The notes: generated by a model not told the origin, from the letters alone. DNA of 38,237 bases from Candidatus Yanofskybacteria bacterium RIFCSPLOWO2_02_FULL_45_18 (GCA_001795795.1 MGKV01000014.1:1-38237); one strand, 5' to 3'; positions 22,735-31,187 are shown, numbered from the stretch's first letter. Made by a program: numbers and translations.

Positions 22735-25161
22735 TTAGGACGCGGATTTTAATTTTTTTTCTGCCTCTTGAACGGCTGTTTGGGCTTTAGAGACTTTGTT
22801 TTCCAGCCTTTTTATGTCTCTTTCGGCGGACAACTTCACATTTTTTACCCGGTTTGCCCGTCTTTGTATTTCTGCCGTCTTTTCGGTAATTTGACTGTCT
22901 CTCCTGCCGACCCTGTTATTTATTTCGCTGGCCAATTTCTGGAAACCCGCCGCTTGTTCATCAATTTTGTTGATATCCACACCCATATTCGTGATCTCTT
23001 TTTCTATGTTTTTTAATTCTGCCGGGTCCGTGGTTACTGCATAGTTATCTTGCAGTGTTTGTAATCTGGCCGCAGAAGTCGTTAATTTTTTATATTCATT
23101 TTTGTCGGCAGTATTTTGGGCTGTTAGTTTTTGTATCTCGTCTCTTATTTTGGTTCCCGTTTCCGCAAACTCTTTGGCGGCTTCTCTGACGGATTCAATC
23201 TCCCCGCCTTTAGATGCTTTGCGCGCGGCAGACAATTCTTTGTCAAGAAGGAACGCTTGCTTTTTAGCGTGAACGACACCATGAGTCGCCTCAAAGACCG
23301 CCTTCTTTTCCGCCGGAGCTTTGCTAGCCAACCGGACAAGAGCTTCCGGACTTTTGTTTTCTACCAAAAACTCCTGCACCGCATTTGACGCCAGTTCATT
23401 TTTGGAAAGTTTCAAAAGGTCGTCGGTGGGCAACAAAGCAAGTTCGCCTTTAAATAGCGGAGCAATAATCTTTTGCTTGTCTTCGGGGGTCATTGTTTTG
23501 GCTTGTTCGGCGGTTATTTCTGTGCCATCGGGGCGCTTTAACTGGCCCATGTCTAGCTGCGCGTTAAGCGTCGCGGTAAGCGCCGTTTGTTTTGCTTTTT
23601 TGACTGCCCTGTCCCGGTCTGCTCTTTCGGCATCTTTGAACAACTCAAGAGCCTGTCTGATGCCAAGCTCGTCTTTTATGTTTCCTTTTCCTAGTTGATC
23701 CATGACATAGTCCTGCGTGCGTCCGGTGAAGGCTTTACTGCCGGCTTTTGAAAAATCAGCATACTTTGGCAAGAAATCGCTGATTTCTTGCGGAGTGAGC
23801 CGTTTTTTCTTAAGCAGCAGTTCTGCCGCGGCGCTGGCTTTGGTCATGTTGCCTTGGTCTCTCATCGCCTTTCTCAAATCTTCAATGCTTGTATCCGATT
23901 CCTCATATTTTTTCATCTGTTCCCTTGTGTCTCGGGCGTGAAGTTTGTCGGCCTCAAATCCTTTAACGCCGAAGGCGCCCTTTAGCCGCTCTATCCTCTT
24001 TCTTTCCGCTTCGGTGCCGCCAATTCCAAAGATGCCCTCTTTCTTTGCTTGTTCTACCCGCGCTTTGAATGCTTCGGGTGCCTGCTTCACATAGGGAAGT
24101 TTAAGTGGAGCCCGCATTATTCCACCAGCCGTGTTTCCGGCCCAGCCGACGGCTTTTCCGGCCCAGGTTCCGCCGACACCGGAGACGGAACGGGCCATTA
24201 GAGGCCCGCCAATCAAGAACAAACACACCAAGGCGTAGAAAAAAATTGTTTGCAGGGTTATGCTGTTTAATTTTATTGAGGTGGCGGTCACAGTGGCCGA
24301 CAGATTGGTCGCTTCTTTGATGAAGTCTCCTTGCTTGCCCAAGAAATAAAGGGCAAAGTAGAGTGAAAAAAGAAAAATTGGCAAGAAGAGATTCCAGGCG
24401 ATGAACTCTTTCCACCACTTGTCAAAATAGGCTTTGGTTGCGGGGAAAATAGTGGCGGTTACGGCCAGAGGCGACAATATGAGCAATATCCAGATAAAGG
24501 GAATTCTGATAAGCGCAAAGACAAAAGCGGTTAAAAGACTGATTGCAAAAGAAGTCAAAAGGATTAAGGAAAATATTATGGAAATAACAAGTTGTCCGGT
24601 TATGTCCTTGCCCAGCTCAACCGTAAACCCGCTGTCGCTTGGTTTAATACCCCCGATAAGGTTCGCCGGATTTAATCCGTTGGCCAGCTTGTCGCCGATA
24701 GAACCCATGGCGTGCAACATGATATTATTGAAAACTTGGGTTCCGTTTATGACTAAATTGCCGAGAACCAAACTGAAATTTATCAAAAGCGCCGCAATCA
24801 GAAAACCTATTATCATGGAATTAAAATTATAACCTTTCAAAAAACCAACCTGGAAAATAGTGCCAAAGGCCATGACAATCAGGCCGACGATGAAAAACAT
24901 ATTGGCGAAATTGCGCATTATGGTCCAGCCGGCTTGCACGATGGCGAGGTTGTTCACCGGAAATTTCAAAACAACTCCCAGCCACTCGGTCATTTTTATA
25001 ATGGCAGTGCCGACAAACTGAAAAATTACCGATAAAAGGTCTAAAAGAGCTTCATCTACGCTGGTGGGGATAGCCTGTGCCGTCGCCGGATAAACTAGAA
25101 AAAGTATCAAAACTATCAAAATTACCCACCTTGCATTATTTTTTTTGCGGAGAGAGAACAT
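22735..25161 (-). CDS. VirB6/TrbL-like polytopic protein with a long coiled-coil tail
   Basis: 808 residues. A signal-like first helix (WVILIVLILFLVYPATAQAI), then six or seven membrane segments up to about residue 325, including FFIVGLIVMAFGTIF, IGFLIAALLINFSLVLGNLV, LLTAFVFALIRIPFIWILLI and LFLPIFLFSLYFALYFL. Multi-span proteins of this layout next to VirB4 and PrgI are VirB6/TrbL-like channel parts. Residues about 370-808 are a soluble, charged helical region ending in a strong coiled coil (LSAERDIKRLENKVSKAQTA). This tail is longer than the membrane part and unusual for VirB6, though extended VirB6 proteins exist in Rickettsiales. Confidence 0.75.
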   Translation of the reverse strand: MFSLRKKNNARWVILIVLILFLVYPATAQAIPTSVDEALLDLLSVIFQFVGTAIIKMTEWLGVVLKFPVNNLAIVQAGWTIMRNFANMFFIVGLIVMAFGTIFQVGFLKGYNFNSMIIGFLIAALLINFSLVLGNLVINGTQVFNNIMLHAMGSIGDKLANGLNPANLIGGIKPSDSGFTVELGKDITGQLVISIIFSLILLTSFAISLLTAFVFALIRIPFIWILLILSPLAVTATIFPATKAYFDKWWKEFIAWNLFLPIFLFSLYFALYFLGKQGDFIKEATNLSATVTATSIKLNSITLQTIFFYALVCLFLIGGPLMARSVSGVGGTWAGKAVGWAGNTAGGIMRAPLKLPYVKQAPEAFKARVEQAKKEGIFGIGGTEAERKRIERLKGAFGVKGFEADKLHARDTREQMKKYEESDTSIEDLRKAMRDQGNMTKASAAAELLLKKKRLTPQEISDFLPKYADFSKAGSKAFTGRTQDYVMDQLGKGNIKDELGIRQALELFKDAERADRDRAVKKAKQTALTATLNAQLDMGQLKRPDGTEITAEQAKTMTPEDKQKIIAPLFKGELALLPTDDLLKLSKNELASNAVQEFLVENKSPEALVRLASKAPAEKKAVFEATHGVVHAKKQAFLLDKELSAARKASKGGEIESVREAAKEFAETGTKIRDEIQKLTAQNTADKNEYKKLTTSAARLQTLQDNYAVTTDPAELKNIEKEITNMGVDINKIDEQAAGFQKLASEINNRVGRRDSQITEKTAEIQRRANRVKNVKLSAERDIKRLENKVSKAQTAVQEAEKKLKSAS

Positions 25162-25181
25162 TTATAAAAATTGCGAGACCA

Positions 25182-26642
25182 TTATTGGGAGGTTAGGTAA
25201 TTGGTCAGTTTGTTGGTGAAATATGATGTGGCGGCGATAAGCAGTTCGGCAATCTCGTCGGAAGACACAAACCAACTTAACTCGCTGTCTATGAAATTGG
25301 CCGTGGTTGCGCCCAAAAGGTCGGCTGGAGTGGTAACTTGCCCCAAGAAAGTACATCGGGCTTGGGCAGGACCAGTTTTGCAGAATTGCTGGGCTTGTCG
25401 GTGGCATTCGTCTAAGCAAGATTGTTCGTCTGGATCGGGATGGGGGCCCTCAACAGCGGAATCAATACAGGTTTTGTCACATTCGGCGTTTTCTTTTTCT
25501 AGACATGCGTTGGTTTTCGGTGCGCTTTGGCAACCCTCTCTGGCGCCGGTATATCCTCTTCCCGCGAGAGCTTCGTTTTTATCGGCTTCGCTTTCCAGTT
25601 TGCGCTGACTATCTAATTCACGCAGGGAGGCGAGGTACAGTCCGGTGAAATTATTTTGCGGTTGTAGCATCCTTTCAAAAGCTTGAAGGCCGCCGTTTTG
25701 AGAAGGGTTTTTAAGATAAGCGTTTAAATTCCATCCTCGGGGCATGGTACAGCTTCCGCTTAAAGTAAAAGGGTCAAGCGAGCCGGTGCGGATATTGTTT
25801 CCGGCAAAGGGGTTTGACTGGGGCGCGGGTGTGGCGGTTGTTGATTTTCCGCAAAGCCCGCTGTCTATCTCTTGGCAGGGTTCAACCAAATTTCCACTGC
25901 AGAGGTCAACTGGAATGGAGGAACAACCTTCTGCGGGGGGCTTGATATAGTCGGGCGGACCTTCAATGGCGAAAGGGCATTCATAGTCTGTGGTGCAGAC
26001 AGTTGAAAGATCGCCCTCGCAAGAACCAAGCACGATGTTGCATTTGCCGACTTCTTCAACACACTCGTAAGTATCAGACGGACTTACATACGCGCAGGTC
26101 GGACTACCGGTTGTAGTTTGCCGTTGGGCTTGAAACGCCCCGTCTATTCCTTGTTGCAGATAACCGCAGACATTTGTTTTTCCGAGTATCTGGCGAAAAA
26201 TATCCTCGCCCCGATATTCACCCTCGGTCATGAAGTTGCGATAATTTTGAATGAAAGCCGGTCCGCCGTTTCTGCCGGATTTTTTAATTGTTTTGGTAAC
26301 CTCCCTTGAAGCCAAACTAAAGAAACCCCTAGCGGTGCAATGAACCAGCGGATCTTGGAAATATTCCTTGATATTATCGGTCAGACTGCACTTTATGCCG
26401 CTGCCGCTTCCAAGAGCAGTAGCACCGCTAAATGCGCAGGCGATGATAATCCTCGCTCCGTAAACCATTGCTGGAGCGGCGCAAACCAACGCCTCTTTCA
26501 TTATGGATGAAACGACATCGTCATCCTCGTCTGGCGGCGGTGATGGCGTAATCGTCTGGCCGTATGCCAAGACCGGATTAAATGCAATTAGAATAATGAT
26601 TAAGGTTGTCAATGTTTTTGAGATTGTGCGTTGCGGGGTCAT
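25182..26642 (-). CDS. secreted cysteine-rich protein of the T4SS-like cluster
   Basis: 486 residues. Signal peptide TLTTLIIILIAFNPVLAYGQ, then an acidic Pro-rich start. About 24 cysteines, often 5-15 residues apart (CNIVLGSCEGDLSTVCTTDYEC; CLEKENAECDKTC; CLDECHRQAQQFC), suggest a disulfide-bonded extracellular protein. A hydrophobic stretch (IIIACAFSGATALG) follows the signal. The C-terminus is amphipathic (EIAELLIAATSYFTNKLTNYL). It overlaps the upstream gene by 4 nt (ATGA) and precedes the virB6-like gene, so it is a candidate exposed pilus-like or adhesin component. No family recognised. Confidence 0.75.
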   Translation of the reverse strand: MTPQRTISKTLTTLIIILIAFNPVLAYGQTITPSPPPDEDDDVVSSIMKEALVCAAPAMVYGARIIIACAFSGATALGSGSGIKCSLTDNIKEYFQDPLVHCTARGFFSLASREVTKTIKKSGRNGGPAFIQNYRNFMTEGEYRGEDIFRQILGKTNVCGYLQQGIDGAFQAQRQTTTGSPTCAYVSPSDTYECVEEVGKCNIVLGSCEGDLSTVCTTDYECPFAIEGPPDYIKPPAEGCSSIPVDLCSGNLVEPCQEIDSGLCGKSTTATPAPQSNPFAGNNIRTGSLDPFTLSGSCTMPRGWNLNAYLKNPSQNGGLQAFERMLQPQNNFTGLYLASLRELDSQRKLESEADKNEALAGRGYTGAREGCQSAPKTNACLEKENAECDKTCIDSAVEGPHPDPDEQSCLDECHRQAQQFCKTGPAQARCTFLGQVTTPADLLGATTANFIDSELSWFVSSDEIAELLIAATSYFTNKLTNYLTSQ

Positions 26643-27529
26643 TGCTTCAGGTTTTGGATTATCGGAATTAGCCGGGTGAGATATAAGGTTTCCAAGGTTG
26701 TCAGAGCGGTCAGCGACTGAATCATGTCGTTGAAATTTGTCAGCAGACCGTAGGATTGGGACATATTCTTGAGCATCGCAATAATTTCTCTGTGCGTGTC
26801 AGCATGATTCAGCGGAGCGGAAATATTTTGAATTTCCTGCGCCAAATTCAATGTTCGCGTGGCGGCAGAGTCCGCCGCCGCTATAAATTTGTCTTCCCCC
26901 GTTTTTGTGGTGATGCCCTGCATTAATTTCAATAAATTGGCGAAGTTGCCATACTCTTCTTCCAGTGTTTTAGACACGGATTTCATTTTTTCATCATAGG
27001 TCTTTTCATTGTCGGGAGAGGTGTCAACCATGGTTATTCCGATTGTTGCGGCAAGGTTGGGGGCGCTGTTGGCGGAGGATTGCAGCAGCATTTGGTCCAT
27101 AAGTTGGGAGATTGATTTGTCAAAATCGGGATTTGACGGTTTCAACGAACCCTCAAACAGGCCGGCCGCCAAAAGACTGGTCGTTTTCTTTGTTAGATTT
27201 TTTTCTTGCGGCAAATATCCGAGTAGCCAATCATCCGGTCCGGCGATGCGGGGGTCGTGGCCGGTCAGAACTTCTTCGCCGTCCTTGAAGCCGTCGCCGT
27301 CGGTGTCGGGATTTTGGAAATCGGTATTCCAGTATGACTCCTCGCGATTCTTCAAACCGTCGTGATCCGCATCATCGGCAGGCGTTGGCAGGGGGGTGGT
27401 TTTTTTCACCGAAACCCCCAAAATGGCGCTTGACAATTCCCCGCCCTTTAGAGTTTTGATGAAACGAAAGGCCGAAACTGCCGCAATCAATGCTAGGATT
27501 ATAATAGCGATTTTTATTTTGCCGGACAT
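26639..27529 (-). CDS. anchored protein with Ca2+-binding TSP3/EF-hand-like repeats
   Basis: 296 residues. N-terminal membrane anchor or signal (IKIAIIILALIAAVSAFRFI), then two calcium-loop motifs, DADHDGLKNREE and DTDGDGFKDGEE, as in thrombospondin type 3 repeats common on bacterial surface proteins, followed by TGHDPRIAGPDDW. The rest is helical (MDQMLLQSSANSAPNLAATI; ATRTLNLAQEIQNISAPLN). First gene of the T4SS-like operon, 45 nt downstream of a clear -10 element. Probably an outer-face structural part stabilised by calcium. Confidence 0.75.
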   Translation of the reverse strand: MSGKIKIAIIILALIAAVSAFRFIKTLKGGELSSAILGVSVKKTTPLPTPADDADHDGLKNREESYWNTDFQNPDTDGDGFKDGEEVLTGHDPRIAGPDDWLLGYLPQEKNLTKKTTSLLAAGLFEGSLKPSNPDFDKSISQLMDQMLLQSSANSAPNLAATIGITMVDTSPDNEKTYDEKMKSVSKTLEEEYGNFANLLKLMQGITTKTGEDKFIAAADSAATRTLNLAQEIQNISAPLNHADTHREIIAMLKNMSQSYGLLTNFNDMIQSLTALTTLETLYLTRLIPIIQNLKQ

Positions 27530-27535
27530 TGATAA

Positions 27536-27547
27536 AAGTTATAACTT
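27536..27547. promoter_or_regulatory. 12-bp palindrome AAGTTATAACTT before the T4SS operon
   Basis: A perfect palindrome between the predicted transcription start (about 27567) and the first start codon of the T4SS-like operon. It could be an operator for a dimeric regulator or a short leader hairpin; AT-rich palindromes also arise by chance in this genome. Confidence 0.35.
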
Positions 27548-27573
27548 AAAACAAAAGAGAAACTGCCAATTTA

Positions 27574-27582
27574 ATTATATCA
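27574..27582 (-). promoter_or_regulatory. extended -10 promoter of the T4SS-like operon
   Basis: Minus strand TGATATAAT: a perfect TATAAT (27579-27574) with the TGn extension. The -35 is not recognisable. It gives a leader of about 38 nt and would drive the whole 27.5-to-17.2-kb gene run. Confidence 0.55.
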
Positions 27583-27624
27583 TTTATAATGACTTGGCGA
27601 GGGCTTAAAATGTTCATATCTCAA

Positions 27625-27660
27625 CATAAAATATCCCCGCGGTCGCGGGGATATTTTATG
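27625..27660. terminator. bidirectional intrinsic terminator after ksgA
   Basis: Perfect 17-bp inverted repeat CATAAAATATCCCCGCG / CGCGGGGATATTTTATG with a 2-nt centre and A/T tracts at both outer sides. The ksgA stop codon lies inside the stem. It separates ksgA from the T4SS operon promoter. Confidence 0.9.
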
Positions 27661-28456
27661 TATGTTTACTAATCTTTATCCAATCTTCCAATGATAAATT
27701 TTCAGCCCGGACATCTTCTTTTATTCCGAGCTTTCTGAATATTTCGGCCATTTTTGGTTTATCGGTTTTCAGGTATCTGGCCAAATTGCCCGCCAGCTGT
27801 TTTCTCTTTCCCGAAAACCCAACCCGCATAATTTTGAACAAATCCGCCTCGCCAACTTTTAATTTTTCATTTTTCATTTTTAATTTTATGATTGCCGAAT
27901 CAACTTTAGGTATCGGACGGAAACTCCCCCGTGAAACATGACCGATAATTTCTGGTTTGGAATAATATTGAACCGAAAGCGCGAGTAAATTCATGCGGGG
28001 TGGTTTTGCCACGATACGTTGTGCGACTTCTTTTTGCACCGTTAAGACAATCAGTTTCGGTTGGAGCCACTTTTCAAAAATAGTTTTGAGAAGATGCGAG
28101 GTAATGTAGTAAGGAATGTTGCCCACTACCCTGTATCCGCCAATTTCTAATTTCAAATTTCTAATTTCTAATTTTAAAATGTCGGCTTCTATAATCTCTA
28201 CATTGTTGTACTCGGTAAACTTTTCTTTAAGCGGCGCGATAAGGCGGCGGTCTTTTTCAATGGCGATAATCCGGCCGGCTTTTTCGGCCAGCTTTTCAGT
28301 CAGATTCCCCGTGCCGGGGCCGATTTCCAGAACAGTATCATTTGCATTCAGTTCCGCCACGCGAACGATTTTATCCAAAACCCCCTGATTTATCAGGAAA
28401 TTTTGTCCCAGAGATTTTTTAGTTTTCAGCCCGTATCCTCTTTGGATATTGGACAT
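27656..28456 (-). CDS. ksgA: 16S rRNA dimethyladenosine transferase KsgA/RsmA
   Basis: Dimethylates two adenines in helix 45 of 16S rRNA. 266 residues. KKSLGQNFLINQGVLDKIV at the start, SAM-binding VLEIGPGTGNLTEKL, IAIEKDRRL, IIEADIL and the catalytic NIPYYITSHLL (NIPY at 113-116). Two segments look inserted: LKLEIRNLKLEIGG (about 95-107), just before the motif leading to NIPY, and LKMKNEKLKV (about 192-201); both are translations of AT-rich oligonucleotide repeats (DNA 28141-28177 and 27854-27888). Catalytic motifs are intact, so the enzyme is probably active. Confidence 0.94.
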   Translation of the reverse strand: MSNIQRGYGLKTKKSLGQNFLINQGVLDKIVRVAELNANDTVLEIGPGTGNLTEKLAEKAGRIIAIEKDRRLIAPLKEKFTEYNNVEIIEADILKLEIRNLKLEIGGYRVVGNIPYYITSHLLKTIFEKWLQPKLIVLTVQKEVAQRIVAKPPRMNLLALSVQYYSKPEIIGHVSRGSFRPIPKVDSAIIKLKMKNEKLKVGEADLFKIMRVGFSGKRKQLAGNLARYLKTDKPKMAEIFRKLGIKEDVRAENLSLEDWIKISKHT

Positions 28457-28503
28457 TGATTATAAATTAGATATTAGAAATTGTTAGAATATTTGAAGAT
28501 TGT

Positions 28504-30507
28504 CTAGTACTCCACAACATCCTCATCTTCGTAATCTTTCCCGGCCTCCCATCTGACCAAATGCGTCGGAATTTCGCCGATGAATCGTGAGGGCAGATTG
28601 GCTTCCATGGTACCGAAGATGCGGCGATATTTGGAGTAGGTTACTATCAGTTGTTCCTTGGCGCGGGTAACGGCAACATAGCAAAGGCGGCGCTCCTCCT
28701 CCAGCTCCTTTGGTTCAAACAGTGTTCGGTTGTGAGGGAAAAGCCCCTCCTCCATGCCAGCGATAAATACTACTGGAAACTCAAGCCCCTTGGAAGAGTG
28801 TACGGTCATTAGGGTTATGCGCTCGTTGCCATCCCTTAATTTTTCTATATTTTGTAATAACGTGATTTCTTCAAGAAAAGAAGCCAACCCGTCTTCTTTG
28901 GTTGCGTCATATTTTTTAGCGACCGTCAGAAGTTCTTTCAGATTTTCAATGCGCTCATCGGCGGTTTCAAATTCATCGCGCGAGGGAGCGTAAATTGTTT
29001 TTAGATAATCTTCATAATTAGTTTGGTCAATTACGGACTTGATTAACGCGGTTAATTTTTCTTTTTTTGCTTTTTCCGACAGAGCGGCTATTAATTTGGA
29101 AAATGCCGCCAGCCCCCTTTTTTGCTTGGTATCGGAACTCAAAGTTTCGGTCAAACTATCGGCTGTTTCAATAAGACTATGCCCGGGCTTGTTTGCGAAT
29201 GATATTTTCTCAACCGTTTTGTCTCCAATACCGCGGGTGGGGATATTCACGGCCCGGCTGAAACTGATGATGTCGCTGGGATTATTTATAAGTCGGAGAT
29301 AAGACAAGATGTCTTTTATTTCTCTGCGCTCGTAGAATTTAATGCCGCCGATAATCTGGTATGGGAACCCCCGTTTTATGAGCGCCTCTTCAATTGCGCG
29401 GGATTGGGCATGCGTTCGGTATAGGACGACAAAGTCGGCGATTTTGCGGCCCTTGGCCGCGAGCTCTTCAATGGTGTAAACAATAAAATTAGCTTCGTCG
29501 CGTTCGTTTAGCGTTTCTTTAACGATGATTTTCTCGCCGGTGTTATTTTCCGTCCATAGTTCTTTTGGCATCTGCATTTTGTTGTTGGCGATTATTTCAT
29601 CGGCGGCGGCGAGAATAGTTTTGGTGGAGCGGTAGTTCTGCTCCAGCATGACGATTTTGGCGTCGGGATAATCTTTCTCAAAATTCAGAATATTGCGGAT
29701 GTCGGCCTCGCGGAACATATATATTGATTGGGCATCATCCCCGATGCAAAACAGGTTTTTGGTTTTTTGAGCCAGCAGAGACACCAAAACATACTGGTCG
29801 TGGCTCGTGTCCTGATATTCGTCTACGAGGATGTAATGCCAAAGGTTGTGATATTTTGCCAGAGTTTCGGGATTGCTCTTGAAAATCCTGACTGTCAGGC
29901 CAATAAGGTCGTCAAAATCCAATGCATTCATTTTTTTGAGATTCTCCTGATAAGTGCGGTAAACCTGTGCCACCAGCTTGGAATAAAAGTCGCTGCCGGT
30001 ATAACTTTCGGCCGGAACGAGTTCGGTTTTGAGTTTGGAAATCCTAGAACGGATAGAACGCGGATTATAGCGTTTAGTGTCAACTTCAAACGAAGCCATT
30101 ATTTTTTTAATTAAACTGGCTTGGTCACCTTCATCCAAAATTGTGAAATTCCTAGAGTAACCGATTCTCTCTATCTCGCGGCGCAGGATTCGGGCGCATA
30201 CCGAGTGGAAGGTGCCGATTTGCGGCGTAGCCGCAAATCGTCCCGAGGAGCGGTGCGACGAGGGGCTATTTTCAAGGAGAGCGGCAATCCGTTCTTTTAT
30301 TTCTCCCGCCGCTTTGTTGGTAAAGGTAACGGCTAAAATATTCTCTGGCCTCACTCCCGAAGAGATTAAATAGGCAATGCGGTGAGTAAGACATCTTGTT
30401 TTTCCCGAGCCGGGTCCGGAGATGACCAAAACAGGGCCGTCAATCGTTTTGACGGCCTCTATTTGTTTTCCATTCAAACCGGCGAGGATTTGGGTTTCGG
30501 GATTCAT
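28504..30507 (-). CDS. UvrD/PcrA-type superfamily 1 DNA helicase
   Basis: 667 residues, slightly short for PcrA (about 720-750). Motifs: Q-motif LNGKQIEAV, Walker A VISGPGSGKTRCL, Ia VTFTNKAAGEIKERI, II LVDEYQDTSHDQY, III IGDDAQSIYMFREAD, IV EQNYRST, V TVHSSKGLEFPVVFIAG, VI RLCYVAVTRAKEQL. Acts in nucleotide excision and mismatch repair and displaces RecA. Residues about 80-96 (NSPSSHRSSGRFAATPQ) interrupt the usual short link before IGTFHSVCARIL and are encoded by a GC-rich palindromic element. The start overlaps the upstream gene by 4 nt. Confidence 0.93.
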   Translation of the reverse strand: MNPETQILAGLNGKQIEAVKTIDGPVLVISGPGSGKTRCLTHRIAYLISSGVRPENILAVTFTNKAAGEIKERIAALLENSPSSHRSSGRFAATPQIGTFHSVCARILRREIERIGYSRNFTILDEGDQASLIKKIMASFEVDTKRYNPRSIRSRISKLKTELVPAESYTGSDFYSKLVAQVYRTYQENLKKMNALDFDDLIGLTVRIFKSNPETLAKYHNLWHYILVDEYQDTSHDQYVLVSLLAQKTKNLFCIGDDAQSIYMFREADIRNILNFEKDYPDAKIVMLEQNYRSTKTILAAADEIIANNKMQMPKELWTENNTGEKIIVKETLNERDEANFIVYTIEELAAKGRKIADFVVLYRTHAQSRAIEEALIKRGFPYQIIGGIKFYERREIKDILSYLRLINNPSDIISFSRAVNIPTRGIGDKTVEKISFANKPGHSLIETADSLTETLSSDTKQKRGLAAFSKLIAALSEKAKKEKLTALIKSVIDQTNYEDYLKTIYAPSRDEFETADERIENLKELLTVAKKYDATKEDGLASFLEEITLLQNIEKLRDGNERITLMTVHSSKGLEFPVVFIAGMEEGLFPHNRTLFEPKELEEERRLCYVAVTRAKEQLIVTYSKYRRIFGTMEANLPSRFIGEIPTHLVRWEAGKDYEDEDVVEY
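30216..30240. repeat. palindromic element inside the pcrA-like gene
   Basis: CGATTTGCGGC / GCCGCAAATCG, an 11-bp perfect inverted repeat around GTA, in frame within the helicase gene and followed on plus by the GC-rich CCCGAGGAGCGGTGCGACGA. Its translation is the extra segment at about residues 80-96 of the helicase. This resembles coding-region palindromic elements known from Rickettsia (RPE), by analogy only. Confidence 0.7.
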
Positions 30508-31178
30508 TTTTGGCTTTTAATTTTTTGGCCCATTTCTTTAATTTTTTCCAGAAAACGCGGCAGAACCAGTTTTTTATCATCGGTAAGCTCACGATAGGTT
30601 ATAAGATAACCCTGATAAGCCCAGACGGGGTCCATTCTTAGCGGGTAGGTGTCTACGAATACCAACTCCGGATCGTCTTTGCCGGGACGGGTGCCTATCA
30701 TGATATTTCCTGGATGGGGGTCGGCCGAAATATCTTCGGCCAGAGCCATATCCATCATACGGACATACAGGTCGTCTATGGACGACTCAAACCGTTTGAG
30801 AACATCCGGCGGCTGATTTTTGAGCGTCCCGCCCGATATTTTTTCCTGGACGAAAAACACTGTGTTTTGTTCCTTCTGGTTTGCCCCCGCCACAAAATGT
30901 GTTTCGGCGACATTCGGGCCGAGATATTTTTTTAGGATTAGATAAATATTCTTGGCCTGATTGGCAAGGGCAATCAGTTGGTTCGGCTCTAACTTTTGTA
31001 GGCCGCTTTTGTCTATAAGGATGTTCTCCATGTGGTCGTAAAGACGGTAAAGTTCCTTGACCACATAGCGGGGGTTGCTCTCAAAGTCCTTAATTCTGGC
31101 GAACTCGCCCGTCTGAAACCGGTCAATAAATTTTTCCTTGAAAGGCGGTTTGGGTTTTGATTCGCCGAATCCGAACAT
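30504..31178 (-). CDS. kinase-fold protein with ABC1/APH-like catalytic loop
   Basis: 224 residues. AEDISADPHPGNIMIG matches the ADPHPGN catalytic loop of ABC1/UbiB and aminoglycoside-phosphotransferase-like kinases, and LVFVDTYPLRMDP takes the place of the metal-binding DFG segment (VDTYP). The N-terminal lobe looks reduced: no clear glycine loop, only VFFVQEKISGGTL as a possible hinge. Upstream helices (FQTGEFARIKDFESNPRYVV) are charged. No substrate can be named. It is the first gene of a two-gene operon with the helicase (4-nt overlap) and has its own near-leaderless promoter. Confidence 0.6.
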   Translation of the reverse strand: MFGFGESKPKPPFKEKFIDRFQTGEFARIKDFESNPRYVVKELYRLYDHMENILIDKSGLQKLEPNQLIALANQAKNIYLILKKYLGPNVAETHFVAGANQKEQNTVFFVQEKISGGTLKNQPPDVLKRFESSIDDLYVRMMDMALAEDISADPHPGNIMIGTRPGKDDPELVFVDTYPLRMDPVWAYQGYLITYRELTDDKKLVLPRFLEKIKEMGQKIKSQK

Positions 31179-31187
31179 ATGGAGTTA

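Noticed and set aside
25162-25419. Minus ORF of 85 aa at the end of the cysteine-rich gene, considered as a frameshift
   Set aside because: The main frame continues to its own stop with family-like composition and tight spacing to the next gene, so no frameshift is needed.
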